From positions 1-9,886 of the forward strand of contig JAZUQN010000178.1 in NCBI GenBank assembly GCA_045605745.1: a stretch of 9,886 bases of DNA, written 5' to 3'. The position numbers were made by a program, and so were the translations under genes. The notes under the pieces are model-generated. The model worked only from the letters and a program-made list of their open reading frames with translations, had not been told where the DNA came from and did no database searches. Source of the DNA: SIG710 sp045605745. GTDB taxonomy: Bacteria > Bacillota > Clostridia > Oscillospirales > CAG-272. Of this stretch, positions 1 through 6,102 are shown piece after piece; the stretch's first letter is position 1; each line of letters begins with the position of its first letter.

Positions 1-74
1 TCGCCGCCTTCCATGACGGACACGCAGCTGTTGGTAGTGCCAAGGTCAATGCCAATATCCTTTGTTATAAACAT
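1..74 (-). CDS. Hsp70/DnaK-family chaperone, N-terminal fragment (runs off the window)
   Basis: Only the first 24 codons are present. The protein starts MFITKDIGIDLGTTNSCVSV and continues MEGG. GIDLGTTNSCV is the phosphate-1 loop of the actin-like ATPase domain of DnaK/Hsp70. MreB-type proteins share the MF..DIGIDLGT start but read LGTANTLV, so Hsp70 is the better call. The family binds ATP and cycles on and off unfolded polypeptides in the cytosol. The start is set by an upstream AGGGG, 5 nt before the ATG. The gene has its own promoter and is not preceded by grpE or hrcA, unlike the usual dnaK operon. It could therefore be a stand-alone Hsp70 paralogue, so I withhold the dnaK symbol. The rest of the gene is not visible. 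Confidence 0.85.
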   Translation of the reverse strand, partial: MFITKDIGIDLGTTNSCVSVMEGG

Positions 75-122
75 TACTACCCCTAATTGCAAAATTCTTT
101 TAAAAAATACCTATTCCATTTT

Positions 123-151
123 ATTATACTGGATGAAAGAAAAAAAATCAA
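123..151 (-). promoter_or_regulatory. Sigma-A promoter of the Hsp70-like gene
   Basis: On the minus strand a -35 box TTGATT (151-146) and a perfect -10 box TATAAT (128-123) are separated by exactly 17 nt. Transcription would start near 116, giving a leader of about 40 nt before the ATG at 74. I see no CIRCE-type inverted repeat (TTAGCACTC-N9-GAGTGCTAA) in the leader, so HrcA control is not supported here. Confidence 0.75.
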
Positions 152-189
152 TACCTTTATTTATTTTTTTAGATTTTTTGATTGCAGTT

Positions 190-232
190 GCAAAAAAGAG
201 AGCCGCTTGTGTTAAACGCCTCTCTTTTTTGC
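190..232 (-). terminator. Intrinsic terminator after the AEC transporter gene
   Basis: A perfect 13-bp inverted repeat, GCAAAAAAGAGAG (190-202) against CTCTCTTTTTTGC (220-232), encloses a 17-nt loop. The A-run and T-run flank the GAGAG core, so the hairpin is symmetric and could end transcripts in either direction. Its position 7 bp past the transporter stop makes it the terminator of the udg-transporter transcript. It insulates the Hsp70-like gene downstream. Confidence 0.85.
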
Positions 233-238
233 GGCCAA

Positions 239-1192
239 TTATAATTTAACAATAAAATCAGCCGCAAGCATTATACATGGAAGAGTTACAACAGTGAAAA
301 GGGATGTTACACCAACCGTTTGCGCCGCATATCCCGGAGCAATGTCATATAGCTCTGCAAACATTGTGATGTTGGTTGCACTCGGAAGAGCTGCAGCCGC
401 CGTTGCGAAAAGTATCATATAATCGGGCAAACCGATAAGCTTTGCTATGATACAAACAAGAATCGGCATGGCGATAAGTCTGCAAAAGCAAGCATAATAC
501 ATACGGCCATCGCAGAATATCTGCTTTGGAGTTCTTGTGGCAATAAGTGCGCCAACTATAAGGACTGATATAGGCGTGCAAAGATTATTGAGATAGCCGG
601 TATATGTGATAACTACATCGGGAATCTCTATCCAGCGCATAAGGAGATATAATGCTATTCCGATAAAGCAAGGAACCGTTCCGAAATTGATAAGTATCTT
701 GCGCACATTCATTTTTATATCATCTCTTCCCCTTGCAAGAATTATCATTCCCCAAGTCCAAACGAAAAGATGGAAACCTATAACATAAAACGAACCCCAA
801 AACACACCCTCAGCACCAAAGATAGATTCAAATATTGGGAAGCCGATAAACCCTGCGTTTGAGAAAATCAAGGAAAATTCTGCAATTTTATGCTCATTAA
901 AATCCTTGACGTTTTTTGCGGCAAAAAATGCCAAAATGCAAAGGAAAAGGTGGACACCGATGCTAAGTGCAAACATCGAAAAACCTGCCCTTGTTTTTTC
1001 TGCCGAATATTCAATTTTTATAAGCGAATAGACGATCATCATAGGCTGACCGATGTTTACGATAAGCTTTGAGAGTCTCTTTGATGCAATCTCGTCAATA
1101 ACCCCCATTTTTCTTGCAGCAAAACCGGTTGCCAAAAGCAAAAACAGGACTATCATTATTTCTATAAGTGATGAAAAGGCTTCGGTACTCAT
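239..1192 (-). CDS. AEC-family (auxin efflux carrier-like) membrane transporter
   Basis: This is a 317-residue, very hydrophobic protein with about ten predicted membrane segments. Approximate positions are 8-26, 38-60, 72-92, 104-124, 130-152, 168-186, 197-217, 231-251, 256-272 and 293-313. The length and the motifs SNAGFIGFPIFE (111-122) and LPSATNITMFAELY (269-282) fit the Mem_trans/AEC family (Pfam PF03547). Bacterial members move organic anions such as malate or related carboxylates across the cytoplasmic membrane; the substrate here cannot be read from the sequence. The start has only a weak purine-rich ribosome binding site (AAAGAAAGAG), as expected for a downstream cistron. It lies 18 bp after the uracil-DNA glycosylase stop, so the two are probably co-transcribed, although no functional link is obvious. 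Confidence 0.9.
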   Translation of the reverse strand: MSTEAFSSLIEIMIVLFLLLATGFAARKMGVIDEIASKRLSKLIVNIGQPMMIVYSLIKIEYSAEKTRAGFSMFALSIGVHLFLCILAFFAAKNVKDFNEHKIAEFSLIFSNAGFIGFPIFESIFGAEGVFWGSFYVIGFHLFVWTWGMIILARGRDDIKMNVRKILINFGTVPCFIGIALYLLMRWIEIPDVVITYTGYLNNLCTPISVLIVGALIATRTPKQIFCDGRMYYACFCRLIAMPILVCIIAKLIGLPDYMILFATAAAALPSATNITMFAELYDIAPGYAAQTVGVTSLFTVVTLPCIMLAADFIVKL

Positions 1193-1210
1193 TTTTTAAT
1201 TTCTCTTTCT

Positions 1211-1774
1211 TTAGTTATCAATTGAAAGCTCTTCAAGCTTTGCCTTTATGTTTTGCATATCTCGAAGCATATCCTCTTTTTTGCGAGGGTCACGAAGAAG
1301 AGCAGCAGGATGATATACAGCAGTCATTAAATAATTTCCTTTTTTAAACCACTGTCCATGCTCTTTTGTGATCTTAAAATCAGGCTTTATAAGCTTCATT
1401 GCCGAAATTCTGCCAAGACAGATAATAATCTTAGGCTGCATAAGCTTGACCTGTTCACGCAAAAAGGGCAGACAAGCCTCCTCTTCCTCGGGCTTTGGGT
1501 CACGATTGTTTGGCGGACGACATTTAAGTATATTAGCAATATATACTTGATCCCGTTTTATATCTACAGCATAGAGATATTTATCAAGAAGCTTGCCGGC
1601 AGCTCCAACAAAGGGAATGCCGCTCAGATCCTCTTTTTCTCCCGGCGCCTCTCCAACAAAAAGCACATCAGCATTTTCATTTCCCGTTCCAAAGACGCAG
1701 TTTGTTCTGGTTTTATAAAGCTCACAAGCCTTGCAGGCTGCGCATTTTGTTTTTAGCTCTTCAAATATGCTCAT
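1211..1774 (-). CDS. Uracil-DNA glycosylase, family 4 (iron-sulfur type)
   Basis: This 187-residue protein is the usual size for the family. It removes uracil from DNA as the first step of base excision repair. Motif 1 is GEAPGEKED (41-49), followed by IPFVGAAGKLLD (53-64). Motif 2 is HPAALLRDP (155-163). The four cysteines expected to hold the 4Fe-4S cluster are C14, C17, C85 and C101, spaced exactly as in family 4 enzymes; N81 lies in the conserved NILKCRPPNNRDP stretch. The start has a strong GGAGG about 6 nt upstream. An N-terminal CxxCxxC run (C11, C14, C17) offers one extra cysteine. In many clostridia this family substitutes for or supplements Ung. It heads a two-gene unit with the AEC transporter. 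Confidence 0.95.
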   Translation of the reverse strand: MSIFEELKTKCAACKACELYKTRTNCVFGTGNENADVLFVGEAPGEKEDLSGIPFVGAAGKLLDKYLYAVDIKRDQVYIANILKCRPPNNRDPKPEEEEACLPFLREQVKLMQPKIIICLGRISAMKLIKPDFKITKEHGQWFKKGNYLMTAVYHPAALLRDPRKKEDMLRDMQNIKAKLEELSIDN

Positions 1775-1802
1775 ATAGCCTCCGCATAATTATTTCTTAT
1801 AT

Positions 1803-1831
1803 ATGATACCACAGATTCTCATTTGTTGCAA
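1803..1831 (-). promoter_or_regulatory. Promoter of the udg-transporter unit
   Basis: The minus strand shows a -35 box TTGCAA (1831-1826), a 17-nt spacer and a -10 box TATCAT (1808-1803) preceded by TGG, which gives an extended -10. The predicted start near 1796 leaves a short leader of about 20 nt that contains the GGAGG of the glycosylase gene. Confidence 0.65.
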
Positions 1832-1873
1832 TAGAAAAATTGATATTTCTTTTCGTATCAAGCAAATGCTTTT

Positions 1874-1903
1874 TTGTCATTCACGGCAAAATGCACATAT
1901 ACT
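1874..1903 (+). promoter_or_regulatory. Promoter of the three-gene plus-strand cassette
   Basis: The -35 box TTGTCA (1874-1879) and -10 box TATACT (1898-1903) each match five of six consensus bases, with an 18-nt spacer. Transcription would begin near 1910, just upstream of the AAAGGAGG ribosome binding site at 1916-1923. It is back to back with the udg promoter, and about 40 bp lie between the two -35 boxes. Confidence 0.65.
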
Positions 1904-1931
1904 GAAAACAAAACCAAAGGAGGATATTCAT

Positions 1932-2159
1932 ATGAAACTCGACAAAAAATCTCTCGACGATCTCCTCTCCCTTGATGATAACGGCTTAAAAAAAGCCATT
2001 GAAGATGTTGCAAAGGAAAGCGGAATAGACCTTTCGGGCTTCGGAATATCAAAAAATGAGATTGAAGCCATAAGAAATGCGCTTTCCGGCGCAACAGACA
2101 AGGATCTTGAAAATGCCGAAAAGCAGCTAAACGCCTATAAGAAGAGGAACAGATCATGA
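1932..2159 (+). CDS. Small uncharacterised protein, 75 aa, first gene of the cassette
   Basis: I do not recognise this protein. The start at 1932 is chosen because AAAGGAGG lies 8 nt upstream and the promoter sits just before it; the frame is open further upstream, but that would include the promoter itself. The 75 residues are highly charged and predicted helical. Leucine and lysine/aspartate-rich helices at about 4-32 and 41-71 are split by a glycine-containing turn (GIDLSGFGIS, 31-40). There is no cysteine, signal peptide or membrane segment, so it is probably a small cytosolic helical-hairpin protein that acts by binding a partner. Its stop overlaps the next start (ATGA, 2156-2159), pointing to translational coupling. 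Confidence 0.8.
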   Translation: MKLDKKSLDDLLSLDDNGLKKAIEDVAKESGIDLSGFGISKNEIEAIRNALSGATDKDLENAEKQLNAYKKRNRS

Positions 2160-2581
2160 GTGAAATGGATGATATGCAAAGCAATGTTCCCTCTCCCGAT
2201 GCGATAAGAGCTATGATGGGAACACTGATGTCAAATCCCGAGCTTCTCAAAAGTATTTCCGGTATGCTCGGTCGATCCGGTGAGGATAAGACACCTGATG
2301 CGTCCACTTCAAATGAGACGGAGGATAAATCAGAAGCACATCAAAGAAAAGAAACCGAAGAAGCATCAATTCCCACCATGCAAAATATCCCTCCGGAGCT
2401 TCTTACAAAGCTTCCAAAGCTGCTTTCTGCATTCGGCTCCGGAAACGATAAAAGCAAGAGCTGCCGAAACCGAGAGGCGCTTCTCTGCGCACTCAAGCCA
2501 TATTTAAGTCAACACAAGGCGGAAGCACTCGAAAGGATAATTCAGCTTTCAAGGCTTGGCGACGTGTTTGAAAAACTTTAA
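2156..2581 (+). CDS. Uncharacterised protein, 141 aa, with a conserved-looking C-terminal helical tail
   Basis: No function can be assigned. The N-terminal part (14-40) forms a methionine-rich helix pair, IRAMMGTLMSNPELLKSISG, that resembles short helical repeats of the STI1 type; this is only a resemblance. Residues 41-75 are a polar, probably disordered Glu/Lys/Ser linker. The C-terminus (104-139) reads NREALLCALKPYLS followed by ALERIIQLSRLGDVF. I have the impression that this helical block recurs in clostridial hypothetical proteins, but I cannot confirm it here. The start overlaps the preceding stop by 4 bp, with a GAGG about 8 nt upstream. The stop overlaps the AGGAG that serves the next gene, so all three genes are one transcription unit. 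Confidence 0.8.
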   Translation: MSEMDDMQSNVPSPDAIRAMMGTLMSNPELLKSISGMLGRSGEDKTPDASTSNETEDKSEAHQRKETEEASIPTMQNIPPELLTKLPKLLSAFGSGNDKSKSCRNREALLCALKPYLSQHKAEALERIIQLSRLGDVFEKL

Positions 2582-2596
2582 GGAGCAATTGTATCA

Positions 2597-3013
2597 ATGT
2601 ACAGCAGAAATATTCAGAACTCAAATTACCGTGTGCCACAGCATTATAGCGGCGTTGCTTTCAACACCGAACCCTCAAAAGAAAAAAGAGATGCGGTTGG
2701 CAGACCATCTGCCATCAAGGCAGATCACAATGAGGGGGAGGACATTCAGCTTCCAAAAAAATTGGCCGTCTCTCCAAATCCGGTAATTTTCCATCATCAA
2801 ATTGCTTCACCGCAAAGCGACGAGAGTGAAGAAAAAGAGCCTCACGAAAAAGAAGCTCTTTCAAAGCAAACAGATTCAGTGTGCGAGAGGCAGACAGGTT
2901 TTTTCGATAGTGATGAGGCACTTATAGCTGCCATCATCATACTTCTTATGGGAAGCTCCGATAAGGGAGACAGCCAAACTCTGCTTCTACTATTGCTTAT
3001 TCTTTTATATTAA
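2597..3013 (+). CDS. Uncharacterised protein, 138 aa, with hydrophobic C-terminal tail
   Basis: No family is recognised. The N-terminus contains YRVPQHYSGVAF (11-22); residues 25-105 are polar and low in complexity. The end is strikingly hydrophobic, with ALIAAIIILLM (108-118), a short polar loop GSSDKGDSQ (119-127), then TLLLLLLILLY (128-138). This looks like a tail-inserted hairpin of two very short membrane segments, with the bulk of the protein on one side of the membrane. The AGGAG at 2581-2585 is 11 nt from the ATG, rather far. It is the third gene of the cassette and overlaps the convergent gene on the other strand by 17 bp (2997-3013). The likely role is a membrane-associated accessory to the two upstream proteins (inference). 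Confidence 0.75.
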   Translation: MYSRNIQNSNYRVPQHYSGVAFNTEPSKEKRDAVGRPSAIKADHNEGEDIQLPKKLAVSPNPVIFHHQIASPQSDESEEKEPHEKEALSKQTDSVCERQTGFFDSDEALIAAIIILLMGSSDKGDSQTLLLLLLILLY

Positions 3014-3908
3014 GCATAGGATGCTTCAGCCCCATCAGCGAGACCTCTGCTCGCAGGGGATTTATTCTGATGCGGCACTCCTGTCCTATCTCTATGCCAA
3101 ACGGTATATTGTTTTGCTCACATATGCTCCGCAGATAGGAAAAAGCCGCCTCAAAAGCTTTTCTATCAGTAGAAAGATCGGAAAAATGTATCCTGTCGAA
3201 GCCTGCAAGGTCAAATGCTATTTCCACAGAAACAGAAGATAATTCGCATGACACACGGCAAACAGCCTTCCTCTTGGCAGAAAACACAGATGAAGCACCA
3301 AGCGAAAGCAAGAGAAATAATGTAAATAGTCCGACATCGAAATTTTCCGGAGCCTCGCTGCACATTTTTATTTCATTAATCTCTGCATTGCTGCAGGCAA
3401 AATGAGCTATGTCTTTTATCCTCTCTGTCACAAACCGCTGAAAATCACTTACGAATGTATCACAGGAAAACAGCTCATTTGCCACACATACCGCCCCTGC
3501 AAGCTCTTCATATATTTTTTCATGTCTTCGAGTAATTTTTCCATTGATTTCGCCAAATATTTCGATGCTCTTAAAGCTTTCCTTTATAAGAGGGGCAGCT
3601 GTTTCAAAATCAATATCTGTTATAATACCGGAAAACACTCTTGTCGATGGAAAAAGTGCCCCTGTAAGCAGCCAAAGCTTGCCGCCGTCAGCCTCCCTAA
3701 CAGCCACTGCTTTTCTATAATTTCCCGATGACCAATATTTTTTCAGAGAGCTGATATCGGAAAAAGACAAACACCTTTTTGAGAAAATGCCGTCTTTAAA
3801 GCTTGATGTGTGATGATTTTGAAACAAGACTCTGCCGTTCTCATCAGTTATTATCAGCTTATATCGAGAAGCTTCGTTCAATTTCATCTTTTTCATATTC
3901 TTAAGCAT
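2997..3908 (-). CDS. Uncharacterised protein, 303 aa; possible degenerate PAS/histidine-kinase-like protein
   Basis: The start is placed at 3908, where ATGCTTAA overlaps the previous stop by 8 bp and suggests coupled translation. In-frame ATGs at 3896 and 3887 are alternatives, and none has a good ribosome binding site. Residues 15-105 (YKLIITDENGRVLFQN, later GKLWLLTGALFPS and FSGIITDID) have the alternating strand pattern of a PAS-like sensor domain. Residues 107-170 are helical. Residues 190-285 run in the order of a kinase ATPase domain: a helix in place of the N box (VGLFTLFLLLSLGAS), strands, then DLAGFDR. The phosphoacceptor His, the N-box Asn and a proper DxGxG are not evident, so catalytic activity is doubtful. 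It has no membrane segment and is the last gene of a three-gene operon. The kinase relationship is inference from pattern only. Confidence 0.7.
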   Translation of the reverse strand: MLKNMKKMKLNEASRYKLIITDENGRVLFQNHHTSSFKDGIFSKRCLSFSDISSLKKYWSSGNYRKAVAVREADGGKLWLLTGALFPSTRVFSGIITDIDFETAAPLIKESFKSIEIFGEINGKITRRHEKIYEELAGAVCVANELFSCDTFVSDFQRFVTERIKDIAHFACSNAEINEIKMCSEAPENFDVGLFTLFLLLSLGASSVFSAKRKAVCRVSCELSSVSVEIAFDLAGFDRIHFSDLSTDRKAFEAAFSYLRSICEQNNIPFGIEIGQECRIRINPLRAEVSLMGLKHPMLNIKE

Positions 3909-4911
3909 CTGAATCGGGCAACACAAACAGTTCTTTTCTCGCCACAGATTGAACCGAATAAATAGCCATATCTGCGAGCAATGCTTCGATCTCAGAAAAA
4001 TCGGCACTGTTGTCATCTATCAAAACTCTGAGAGAATACCTTGAAAAATACATCTGCATCGTTTCAACTCTTTCTGAGAATATATCCGAAAGGCTCTTTT
4101 CTTCTGTTTCCACAGCATCGGTATAATCAACGATCATTATCTCGAAATGCTCATAAAGCTTTCTGCAAAGCTCGTTTGCGTTTTCTGTGGCAAAGAAAGA
4201 ATATGGCAGAGCAATTCCGAGGGGAACGCTGCTTCTGTCATCGCCGCGATAGTTTTTTGAAAGCTCGCACAAAGCGTCTATCCTGCCGCCATCCATATCT
4301 TCAAAACCGCAAAGTATTATCTCGTCCGCTCCTGCCGTGGCAAGCTCAAAAAAGAGAGCACCCTCAAAGGCTTGAATTGCGTTAGCTTCTGCTCCCGTCA
4401 GCTCACCGTGACCGGAATGTGCAACAAAAACACTGGTATAGCAATTTTCTCCCTTCAGTTTTCCGATGAGCTCATCGGCTAAAGGAAGCTCAACATCACC
4501 ACTTTGAATACCAAGCGACTGAGCGATGGGCGAAAAATACTTAAGCTCTCCCTTTGCATCTCTCATAATGAGAGAAACATAGCTTTTATCATCGTCCCCG
4601 ACAAACGAAGCGATCTCCTCATGGGGGAGATACGTTGCACTTATCCTTTCGGGCGGCTGAACATGGGAAAGAATACTCTCCTCATCTCCATCGGTTTTAT
4701 TTTCGGTTTCAACTGTATCTAACTTCTCATTAAGTCTGTTCTGCTCGGATATTTCTGCCTTTTTCTTTAAGTATTTCCCAAGAAAAACCGATGCAATAAC
4801 AACTGCAATGATAAACAAAATCACAAGAACAACAGTGATTTTTGAGCGATTTCGCAGATTTCTGCGCTTACCGCTGTATCTTCGGTTTCTTTTTCTGCTC
4901 TTTCCCTTCAT
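3901..4911 (-). CDS. Membrane-anchored protein resembling DUF4015 glycosidase-like domains
   Basis: The 336-residue protein begins with a very basic cytosolic tail (MKGKSRKRNRRYSGKRR), then one membrane segment (about 24-45), a charged linker to about 95, and an extracytoplasmic domain. In that domain, VSLIMRDAKGELKY (112-125), then SVFVAHSGH (160-168), ALFFELATAGADEIILCGFE (185-204), PLGIALPYSF (230-239) and IMIVDYTDAVE (258-268) follow the order of strands in the TIM-barrel DUF4015 (PF13200-like) putative glycoside hydrolases. In those proteins a conserved GFDEIQFDYIRFP motif occupies the position of GADEIILCGFE. The acidic DYIRFP residues are not conserved, so it may bind rather than cleave glycan. 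The start has GGAG 9 nt upstream. It lies 18 bp after the foldase gene. The assignment is by visual pattern only; the alternative is an unrelated surface protein. Confidence 0.75.
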   Translation of the reverse strand: MKGKSRKRNRRYSGKRRNLRNRSKITVVLVILFIIAVVIASVFLGKYLKKKAEISEQNRLNEKLDTVETENKTDGDEESILSHVQPPERISATYLPHEEIASFVGDDDKSYVSLIMRDAKGELKYFSPIAQSLGIQSGDVELPLADELIGKLKGENCYTSVFVAHSGHGELTGAEANAIQAFEGALFFELATAGADEIILCGFEDMDGGRIDALCELSKNYRGDDRSSVPLGIALPYSFFATENANELCRKLYEHFEIMIVDYTDAVETEEKSLSDIFSERVETMQMYFSRYSLRVLIDDNSADFSEIEALLADMAIYSVQSVARKELFVLPDSDA

Positions 4912-4929
4912 CCTATGCTCCGATCAAAA

Positions 4930-5934
4930 TCATTTCAAATTCAGAATATCGAGATTTTTGCCATAGTCGGTATAATCTATAGCGGCTTCATCTGCCTTTT
5001 TTTGAAGGATTTCCTCAAATTTAACAAAAAGATATCTATCCTTTAGCGATTCAAAATTCTTTTCTATATACTGAGATTCTTTTGGAAGCCTCTGTATTAT
5101 GTAAAAGCCGTCACTGCCCTCAACAACGCCGCTATATTCATTTTCTTCAAGTGCAAAGGCGGCATCTTCATATGACCTTTCATATTCGCCACGCATAAAA
5201 TAGTAGCCGTCTGTAGTTGTCATAAAAACATCTTCGCTATAGCGACCTATCATCCTTTTAAAGGGCTCCCCTAACTCAAGCTCACTCAGCACAGTCTCTG
5301 CAAGAGCACGGTTTTCATTTATATCATCGCCAACGTCATTTCGTATAAGCACATGAAGTGTTCTAATAAATTCCTTGCCTTCGATCGCCTCTCTTGCGAT
5401 TTCATCCGAGTCATCAATGCTTCCGTCCTTGCAAAGAGCCTGTCTGAGCTCCTCGCGAGAAGCTTCAATTGCTATCAGATAACGAAGGTGATGGTCTGTG
5501 AGCCCATTTTCTGCAAGCTGTTTTTTATATTCATCTGTTCCGCCGATCTGCTCTGCAAAACCATCAATATATTCCTTTACATATTTTTCCGTATCCTTAT
5601 CGTAAATATCCACACCGTATTCCTCGCAAGCAGAAACAAATGTGGCATTTTCCTTCATTGCCGCCTCAATCTTTGAATTAAGCTCCTCACGGTATTTCTC
5701 CGCACTTTCCTCAGACTTCCAAATATCTTCGCCATAAGTTCTTTCCATCTCAAGCTTATAATTGAAGGCCAGATATTTTATCTCCTCAAGGTATATGGGC
5801 GTATCATAAACCTTTGCAACGATATTCCTGTCGCTTTTTTCCCCCTTTATGGGTTTAACACCTCCGGAGCAGGCAGAAAGCAAAAGTGCAAGCACTGCCA
5901 AAACAAGCGTTGACTTGATATATATTTTAAACAT
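4930..5934 (-). CDS. Lipoprotein peptidyl-prolyl isomerase / foldase, PrsA/SurA-like
   Basis: The 334-residue protein starts with a lipoprotein signal: a short basic start, a hydrophobic core and the lipobox LSAC with the lipidated cysteine at 22. Residues 37-180 are mostly helical and match the SurA_N-type chaperone region (VAKVYDTPIYLEEIKYLAFNY). A parvulin-like domain spans about 188-285: TLHVLIRND (192-200), FKRMIGRYSEDV (225-236), GYYFMRGE (243-250), then AAFALEENEYSGVVEGSDGF (258-277) and YIIQRL. This layout is that of PrsA, which helps secreted proteins fold outside the membrane. The usual GGDLGWF motif is altered to TTDGYYF, so isomerase activity is uncertain. GGAGG lies about 7 nt before the ATG. 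It is the first gene of the operon, divergent from hprK; its promoter lies in the AT-rich 5945-6035 region, but I could not pick it confidently. Confidence 0.88.
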   Translation of the reverse strand: MFKIYIKSTLVLAVLALLLSACSGGVKPIKGEKSDRNIVAKVYDTPIYLEEIKYLAFNYKLEMERTYGEDIWKSEESAEKYREELNSKIEAAMKENATFVSACEEYGVDIYDKDTEKYVKEYIDGFAEQIGGTDEYKKQLAENGLTDHHLRYLIAIEASREELRQALCKDGSIDDSDEIAREAIEGKEFIRTLHVLIRNDVGDDINENRALAETVLSELELGEPFKRMIGRYSEDVFMTTTDGYYFMRGEYERSYEDAAFALEENEYSGVVEGSDGFYIIQRLPKESQYIEKNFESLKDRYLFVKFEEILQKKADEAAIDYTDYGKNLDILNLK

Positions 5935-6035
5935 AACGATCCTCCAAAAACTACAATATATAAAATAGTATATAATAAGATTGTTAATGCATTATGAATT
6001 TTGAGCATTTTTTATTTATTTTAAGAAAAAACGAC

Positions 6036-6063
6036 TTGAAATTATATTAATTTGTGTTAAAAT
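6036..6063 (+). promoter_or_regulatory. Extended -10 promoter of hprK
   Basis: A -35 box TTGAAA (6036-6041) is followed by a 16-nt spacer and TGT-TAAAAT (6055-6063), an extended -10 element. The start near 6070 gives a leader of about 33 nt. The surrounding 168-bp gap (5935-6102) is very AT-rich and must also carry the promoter of the divergent foldase operon. No cre-like operator (TGNAANCGNTNNCA) stands out. Confidence 0.65.
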
Positions 6064-6102
6064 ATAAATAGAATATGTCAAAATCAGAAAGGCGGTACTG
6101 CC

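Noticed and set aside
13..249. A 78-codon plus-strand open frame across the Hsp70 start and the terminator
   Set aside because: It overlaps the Hsp70 gene, its promoter and a strong terminator, has no ribosome binding site, and its product is low in complexity.
1803..1931. N-terminal extension of the first cassette gene
   Set aside because: The extension contains the plus-strand promoter and the AAAGGAGG site; the ATG at 1932 is the only start with proper signals.
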